Below, one piece after another: positions 22,634-27,100 of a DNA stretch of 27,100 bases (within the stretch, counting starts at the first letter, position 1; the number at the start of each line of letters is the position of its first letter). The DNA is from an uncultured Oscillospiraceae bacterium. GTDB lineage: Bacteria; Bacillota; Clostridia; Oscillospirales; Ruminococcaceae. The stretch covers positions 30,893 through 57,992 of the forward strand of contig CAJTSZ010000002.1 in the NCBI GenBank assembly GCA_910578755.1, written 5' to 3'. The notes below the pieces were generated by a model, which was not told the DNA's origin, did not search any database, and saw nothing but the letters and a program-made list of their open reading frames with translations. The translations under genes and the position numbers were made by a program.

Positions 22634-23978
22634 AATTTTACAAACCATACAGCAGCACCAAATGCTTTCCCCAGGGGAACAGGTGGTGGCAGGGCTTTCC
22701 GGCGGTGCAGATTCTGTGGCCCTGCTTTATTTTTTGTGGAGCATCCGCCGGGAATGGAACATAAAGCTGTTGGCCTGCCATGTAAACCACTGCCTGCGGG
22801 GGGAGGAATCCCAGCGGGACGAAAGCTTTTGCCGCCAGCTTTGCGCCGGGCTGGAAATCCCCTTGGCTGTTTACACCGTAAACGCCAGGGAGCAGGCCAA
22901 GGCGGCCGGCCTTTCTGTGGAGGAGTACTCCCGCAATTACCGTTATGCCACCTTCCAACAGCTTTGCCCAAAGGGCGGCAAAATTGCCACAGCCCACACC
23001 CTCAGCGACAAGGCGGAAACCCTGCTGTTCCATATTGCAAGGGGCACAGGGGTGAAGGGGCTGGAGGGGATCCCCCCGGTGCGTGGCAACATTATCCGCC
23101 CCTTAATCCATTGTACCAGGGAAGAAATAGAGGGGTACTGCTGTCGAAATGGGCTAAAATATGTTACGGACAGTAGTAATTTAACAGATTTATACACAAG
23201 GAACAAAATTCGCCGCCAAATAATCCCCCTTTTCCGGGAACTGAACCCTGCCTTTTACCAAAGCGTGGAACGGCTGGCCCGCCAGGCCCATTGGGAAAAC
23301 GACTTTATGGAGCAGGAGGCTGCCCGCCAGGCCCAGCTTTTGGCCCTGGGGGAAAACCAGTGGGACAGGGAAGCCTTTTTGCGCCTGCACCCGGCAATGC
23401 AGAACAGGGTTGCAGCCCAGTGGCTAAAACAGTGGGGGGCCCCGGTTTCGGCAAAAAAAATAGGGGAAATGGTACAGGCAGCCCAAGAGTCCGTCACGGT
23501 GGAAGTAGTAAAGGGGAAATACTTTACAGCTTTAAACACCCTGGAGCTGCGGGAAAAACAGGAAGTGCAGCCCTATTTCCAAATTCCCTTTGCCTTGGGG
23601 GAGTTCCAGCTTTACCCGGGGCGCAAAGTAACTATTTTATTGAGGGAATATAAAATTATTGAAAATAATTGCCAAAACATCTTAAAAAGTGCCTTGGATT
23701 ATGATAAAATAAACCATACTGCCCTGCTTCGGCAAAGAAAAAGCGGGGACAAAATAGAATTTGCCCATACAGGCTGTACCCGGCCCGTTAAAAAAATTTT
23801 TAACGAGGCAAAGCTTACTTTAAACGAACGCTCCCGCAGGGTAATACTGGCTGACGAAGCTGGGCCCCTTTGGGTAGAAGGCTTTGGCCCGGCCCGGCGG
23901 GCAGCCGTGGGAAAAAATACGAAACAAATTGTAACAATAGAGGTGGGGGAATCAAATGAAGTACAACATGAAAGATGA
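22623..23978 (+). CDS. tilS: tRNA(Ile)-lysidine synthetase
   Basis: Attaches lysine to C34 of the tRNA that reads AUA, changing it from Met to Ile specificity; essential in most bacteria. The 451 residues show the PP-loop SGGADSVALL (26-35), HVNHCLRGEES (78-88), the AHTLSDKAETLLFHIARGTG segment, and a C-terminal TilS domain (about 370-440, ending VLREYK to VGKNTKQ). The ATG at 22623 lies inside the end of dnaB. The gene's own end overlaps hpt by 23 bases, so three genes are tightly coupled. tilS-hpt-ftsH is a conserved Bacillota order. Confidence 0.96.
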   Translation: MHRKILQTIQQHQMLSPGEQVVAGLSGGADSVALLYFLWSIRREWNIKLLACHVNHCLRGEESQRDESFCRQLCAGLEIPLAVYTVNAREQAKAAGLSVEEYSRNYRYATFQQLCPKGGKIATAHTLSDKAETLLFHIARGTGVKGLEGIPPVRGNIIRPLIHCTREEIEGYCCRNGLKYVTDSSNLTDLYTRNKIRRQIIPLFRELNPAFYQSVERLARQAHWENDFMEQEAARQAQLLALGENQWDREAFLRLHPAMQNRVAAQWLKQWGAPVSAKKIGEMVQAAQESVTVEVVKGKYFTALNTLELREKQEVQPYFQIPFALGEFQLYPGRKVTILLREYKIIENNCQNILKSALDYDKINHTALLRQRKSGDKIEFAHTGCTRPVKKIFNEAKLTLNERSRRVILADEAGPLWVEGFGPARRAAVGKNTKQIVTIEVGESNEVQHER

Positions 23979-24507
23979 CATTCTGCATATATTATTGTCA
24001 GCAGAAGAAATAGACGCAAAAATACAGGAAATCGCCGAACAAATTACCAAGGACTATGAAAACAAAAACCTGCTTATGGTAAGCGTCCTTAAAGGTTCCG
24101 TTGTTTTTATGGCAGATTTAATGCGGGCTATTAAGATTCCGGCAAGGATTGACTTTATGTCCGTTTCCAGCTACGGCAAGGGAACAGCCTCCAGCGGCAT
24201 TGTAAAAATTATTAAGGATTTGGATATCCCCCTGGAAGGGTACGACCTGCTGCTGGTGGAGGATATTTTGGACAGCGGCAAAACCCTGTACCACCTGCGG
24301 AGCATGCTCAGCCAGCGCAAACCAAACAGCATCCGCATTGCAACCCTGTTAAATAAACCCGCCCGCCGCGAGGTGGATATCCAGCCGGATTATTCCTGCT
24401 TTGATGTCCCCGATGAGTTTGTGGTGGGCTACGGTTTGGATTTTGATGAAAAATATAGGAATTTACCTTTCATTGGCGTGTTAAAGCCTCAAGTATACAC
24501 AAAATAA
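23956..24507 (+). CDS. hpt: Hypoxanthine phosphoribosyltransferase
   Basis: A purine salvage enzyme: hypoxanthine or guanine plus PRPP gives IMP or GMP. The 183 residues, the usual length, carry VSVLKGSVVFMADL (42-55), the flexible-loop SSYGKGTASSG (71-81), the PRPP motif VEDILDSGKT (101-110), and the C-terminal DEFVVGYGLDFDEKYRNLP typical of bacterial Hpt. AGGTGGGG just upstream serves the ATG at 23956, which lies within the last codons of tilS. Confidence 0.96.
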   Translation: MKYNMKDDILHILLSAEEIDAKIQEIAEQITKDYENKNLLMVSVLKGSVVFMADLMRAIKIPARIDFMSVSSYGKGTASSGIVKIIKDLDIPLEGYDLLLVEDILDSGKTLYHLRSMLSQRKPNSIRIATLLNKPARREVDIQPDYSCFDVPDEFVVGYGLDFDEKYRNLPFIGVLKPQVYTK

Positions 24508-24518
24508 AAGGAGTATCC

Positions 24519-24545
24519 CCAAAATAAGGCCCGCCCTTATTTTGG
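24519..24545. repeat. Perfect hairpin between hpt and ftsH
   Basis: CCAAAATAAGG (24519-24529) pairs with CCTTATTTTGG (24535-24545), 11 pairs, with the 5-base loop CCCGC. No T tract follows, so it is not an ordinary terminator. A second 5-bp hairpin (CCTGG/CCAGG, 24554-24568) comes next. They may set the relative amounts of hpt and ftsH message by processing or stabilisation. Confidence 0.6.
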
Positions 24546-24586
24546 ATAAAAACCCTGGCAGCCCCAGGCAATGTTAAGGAATAGGA

Positions 24587-26689
24587 GTGAAACGCAATAT
24601 GCTAAAAAACACCAAAGGCGTAGGTATGTACATTGCCATGCTGGTACTGCTCAGCCTTTTGGCCGTGGCAATGTTCTCTATGGGCAAGCCGGTAAGCAAG
24701 TATAAATACCACGAAATTATCAATTACTTTAAGCAGGACCAGGTCGAAAATTTTGTGGTGGACTTTAATAACGGCGACCTTTTGGTTACAGTAAAAAACC
24801 AAAAGGAGCAAGTGCTGTACGAGCTGCCGGACATCGGCCTTTTTCTTCAGGACATACGTCCCTATGTGGAAAAGTACGAGGTGGACCACCCGGACCAAGT
24901 ATTTGAGCACGATTATATCCCGGCGGAGCCAACGCCTTTTTGGATTTCTATGCTGCCAACCATAATTTTGGTGGTGCTGATGATTGTTTTTTATGTGCTT
25001 ATGATGCGCCAGGCAGGGGGCGGCGGCGGTAAAATGGCCTCCTTTGGCAAGGCAAAGCCAAAACCTTTGGATGATGGCCGCAAGGTTACCTTTGCCGATG
25101 TAGCCGGCGCCGACGAAGAAAAGGAAGAATTGGTTGAAGTCGTTGAATTTTTAAAGAACCCCAAAAAGTTCAGCGCCTTAGGCGCCCGCATCCCCAAAGG
25201 CGTTTTGCTTATGGGCCCTCCCGGTACTGGTAAAACCTTGCTGGCCCGGGCTGTTGCTGGGGAAGCCGGGGTACCCTTTTTCTCTATTTCCGGTTCCGAC
25301 TTTGTGGAAATGTTTGTAGGCGTGGGCGCCTCCCGTGTCCGCGACCTGTTCGACCAAGCTAAAAAAAGCGCGCCCAGCATTGTTTTTATTGATGAAATTG
25401 ACGCTGTTGGCCGCCACCGCGGCGCAGGCTTAGGCGGCGGGCACGATGAACGGGAGCAAACCCTAAACCAGCTGCTGGTGGAAATGGACGGCTTTGCCTC
25501 CAACACAGGCGTTATTGTTATGGCTGCCACCAACCGCCGGGATATTTTGGACCCCGCCCTGCTGCGTCCCGGCCGTTTTGACCGCCAAATTGTAGTAAGC
25601 TACCCGGACATTAAAGGCAGGGAGGAAATCCTGCGGGTACACACAAAAAATAAACCCATTGGGCCAGATGTAAACCTGGGCACCATTGCAAAAACAACGG
25701 CAGGCTTTACCGGCGCCGATTTGGAAAACCTGGTGAACGAGGCTGCCCTCCTTGCCGCCAGGAAAAATAAAAAAGCCATTACCATGGAAGAGATTGAAGC
25801 AGCAACCATTAAAGTAGTTGCCGGGCCAGAGAAAAAAAGCCATGTGGTGCCCGATAAGGATAAACGCCTTACCGCCTTCCACGAGGCTGGCCATGCCATT
25901 GCAACCTACTACAGCAAAACCCAGGACCCCGTCCACGAAATTTCCATTATCCCCCGCGGTATGGCTGGGGGCTATACCATGTCCCTGCCGGCGGAGGATA
26001 AAAATTACGCCACCCGCAAGGAAATGTTTGAAAACATTATTACCCTTTTGGGCGGGCGCATTGCGGAACAGCTGGTGCTGGACGATATTTCCACCGGCGC
26101 CTCCAACGACTTGGAGCGCGTTACTAAAATTGCCACCAACATGGTTACCCGCTACGGCTTTAGTGAAAAGCTGGGGCCCTTGGTTTACGGCCAAGACCAA
26201 AACGAGGTATTCCTTGGCCGGGACTTTGGCCATACCAGGGATTACTCGGAAAATGTGGCTTCGGAAATTGACGCCGAGGTGCGGCGCTTTGTAGATGGCG
26301 CTTACGAAAAATGTACCCAAATCCTCCAGGAGCACATGGAGCAGCTCCACCAGGTGGCGGAGTACCTGTTCCAGTATGAAAAACTGAACGGGGAAGACTT
26401 TGCCAAAATTATGGAAGGGGAGAAGGACGCCGTTTACGCCGCAAGGGAGCAGGAGGCAGAAAAACGCCGCCAGCAGCACAAAGGGGAAGCCCCTGGCAAC
26501 CAGGAAGAAAAAATAAAGGCCATGTCCCAGGAATATGTGTATGTAGAACCAGCCCCAATCCAATCAGAAAGCGAGGAAGAGGAACCTTCCTTGCAGCAGG
26601 CCCCATCGGCCCAGGCAGAGAAGGGCGCGGGAGAACCTGCCCCGCAGCAGGCCCAGGAAAAGGAAGATGAGGCCCCTTCCCAAGAATAG
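24587..26689 (+). CDS. ftsH: ATP-dependent zinc metalloprotease FtsH
   Basis: A membrane-bound AAA+ protease that degrades membrane and regulatory proteins. The 700 residues run: first membrane helix (about 14-32), extracytoplasmic domain, second helix (about 118-140), AAA module with Walker A GPPGTGKT (210-217), pore loop MFVGVG, Walker B IVFIDEID (265-272) and SRH up to RPGRFDR, and the protease domain with zinc motif HEAGH (432-436). The last 70 residues form an acidic, Q/P-rich tail with repeated PAPQQ-like units, longer than in Bacillus. The GTG at 24587 (AAGGA upstream) and the ATG at 24599 (AGGAG at 24583-24587) are both possible starts; they differ by four residues. Confidence 0.96.
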   Translation: MKRNMLKNTKGVGMYIAMLVLLSLLAVAMFSMGKPVSKYKYHEIINYFKQDQVENFVVDFNNGDLLVTVKNQKEQVLYELPDIGLFLQDIRPYVEKYEVDHPDQVFEHDYIPAEPTPFWISMLPTIILVVLMIVFYVLMMRQAGGGGGKMASFGKAKPKPLDDGRKVTFADVAGADEEKEELVEVVEFLKNPKKFSALGARIPKGVLLMGPPGTGKTLLARAVAGEAGVPFFSISGSDFVEMFVGVGASRVRDLFDQAKKSAPSIVFIDEIDAVGRHRGAGLGGGHDEREQTLNQLLVEMDGFASNTGVIVMAATNRRDILDPALLRPGRFDRQIVVSYPDIKGREEILRVHTKNKPIGPDVNLGTIAKTTAGFTGADLENLVNEAALLAARKNKKAITMEEIEAATIKVVAGPEKKSHVVPDKDKRLTAFHEAGHAIATYYSKTQDPVHEISIIPRGMAGGYTMSLPAEDKNYATRKEMFENIITLLGGRIAEQLVLDDISTGASNDLERVTKIATNMVTRYGFSEKLGPLVYGQDQNEVFLGRDFGHTRDYSENVASEIDAEVRRFVDGAYEKCTQILQEHMEQLHQVAEYLFQYEKLNGEDFAKIMEGEKDAVYAAREQEAEKRRQQHKGEAPGNQEEKIKAMSQEYVYVEPAPIQSESEEEEPSLQQAPSAQAEKGAGEPAPQQAQEKEDEAPSQE

Positions 26690-26760
26690 GCGGGCTTTTG
26701 TGGGGCATTCAGCCCCACACCCCCTTTAGGGGTGCTCCGCCCCCAAACCCCAGGCCCAAA

Positions 26761-26814
26761 ACTTACAGCGGTGCACCGCTGTAAGTTAGCAAGTTGGGCT
26801 ATGCCCAACTTGTG
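26761..26814. repeat. Two-hairpin module, copy A
   Basis: The 26-base palindrome with CAGCGG in its arm is followed by TAGC and then by CAAGTTGGGC-TAT-GCCCAACTTG and GTG. The T-rich stretch that follows (26815-26823) lets the second hairpin act as the transcription terminator after ftsH. Confidence 0.7.
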
Positions 26815-26853
26815 TTTCTTTTTGGTATCAAAAGAAATATGGAAAAGAAACAG

Positions 26854-26908
26854 CAATTCAGCGGGGATACCCGCTGAATTGGCAGTAAGTTCGCTTTGCG
26901 AACTTGTG
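26854..26908. repeat. Two-hairpin module, copy B
   Basis: Same layout as copy A: a long stem with CAGCGG in its arm (12 pairs, loop GATA), a short spacer GCAGT-like, then AAGTTCGC-TTT-GCGAACTT and GTG. Bases differ from copy A in both arms of each stem while pairing is kept. Confidence 0.7.
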
Positions 26909-27100
26909 GCCCCACGCTGTGGGGCTGGCGGTTGCCCGCACTTGGGGAGTGTTTGATTATAATAGGTCGTGTATTCACACATGACCAATTTACAAGGAAC
27001 ACTCCCCTGCGTGAGGCCAATGCCGCCCAAAGGAGGGGGGCGGCATTCCCGCTGTGCTATGTTATAGGCACTGGCCTCTAACCGTTAGAGCCCAAAAATT

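Larger units (their letters stand above)
26690..27100. other. Gene-free region holding an array of about ten hairpins
   Basis: No gene is visible. Consecutive inverted repeats are: 26700-26706/26712-26718; 26718-26723/26729-26734; a perfect 26-base palindrome 26761-26786; 26790-26799/26803-26812; 26815-26822/26830-26837; 26854-26865/26870-26881; 26887-26894/26898-26905; 26909-26915/26919-26925; GGGGAGTGTT 26944-26953 with AACACTCCCC 26998-27007; 27019-27027/27039-27047 inside GAGGCCA 27013-27019 with TGGCCTC 27072-27078; and 27076-27081/27085-27090. Loops are mostly 3-5 bases. It continues past the window edge. Confidence 0.85.

Noticed and set aside
26761..26786. CRISPR-like or integron-type repeat
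   Set aside because: The palindromes differ in sequence and spacing, have no regular spacers, and no cas or integrase gene is near.
26434..27030. Frames of 198 and 74 codons over the hairpin array
   Set aside because: They are accidental open frames through inverted repeats and the antisense of ftsH, without start signals.

Overview
The window looks like chromosomal core sequence from a Gram-positive anaerobe of the Bacillota, most likely class Clostridia and possibly the Oscillospirales. The grounds are the Asp23/FakA gene pair, the nifS-nifU-mnmA order, the gdpP-rplI-dnaB and tilS-hpt-ftsH blocks, strong AGGAGG-type ribosome binding sites with frequent GTG starts, and lipoprotein signals of the Gram-positive type. 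The family assignment is an inference from gene content. I see no rRNA, tRNA, CRISPR array, insertion sequence or prophage gene.

Left part (1-5150, + strand): the end of a polar amino acid ABC transporter (permease, then ATPase) closed by a terminator; an AT-richer RibD/DHFR-like reductase with its own promoter; a YmdB-type phosphodiesterase; an orphan oligopeptide-type solute-binding protein; and a GNAT acetyltransferase broken by two single-base frameshifts.

Middle part (5150-11930): the Asp23/Gls24 protein and the FakA/YloV fatty acid kinase; three tandem cyclophilin genes (a lipoprotein with a lost active site, an intact lipoprotein and an intact leaderless form); a small secreted Cys-rich protein on the - strand whose transcription start is covered by a perfect catabolite-repression (cre) palindrome; and a secreted His-rich protein made of two copies of one domain.

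Minus-strand block (11930-15700): a small membrane protein overlapping rnhA, then nifS, nifU and mnmA. These serve RNA/DNA hybrid removal, Fe-S assembly and sulfur delivery to tRNA. nifU-mnmA appears to have its own promoter, overlapped by an inverted repeat.

Right part (15700-27100, + strand): about 0.9 kb of non-coding DNA with a near-consensus promoter and many helices leads into RNase J, followed by gdpP, rplI, dnaB, tilS, hpt and ftsH. The set links RNA decay, c-di-AMP breakdown, ribosome and replication functions, tRNA-Ile lysidinylation, purine salvage and membrane proteolysis. The window ends in a gene-free stretch packed with about ten consecutive hairpins, including two diverged copies of one two-hairpin module whose stems are kept by paired changes.

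The most interesting unexplained items are the structured region before RNase J, the hairpin array after ftsH, the duplicated-domain secreted protein, and the cre-controlled Cys-rich secreted protein.
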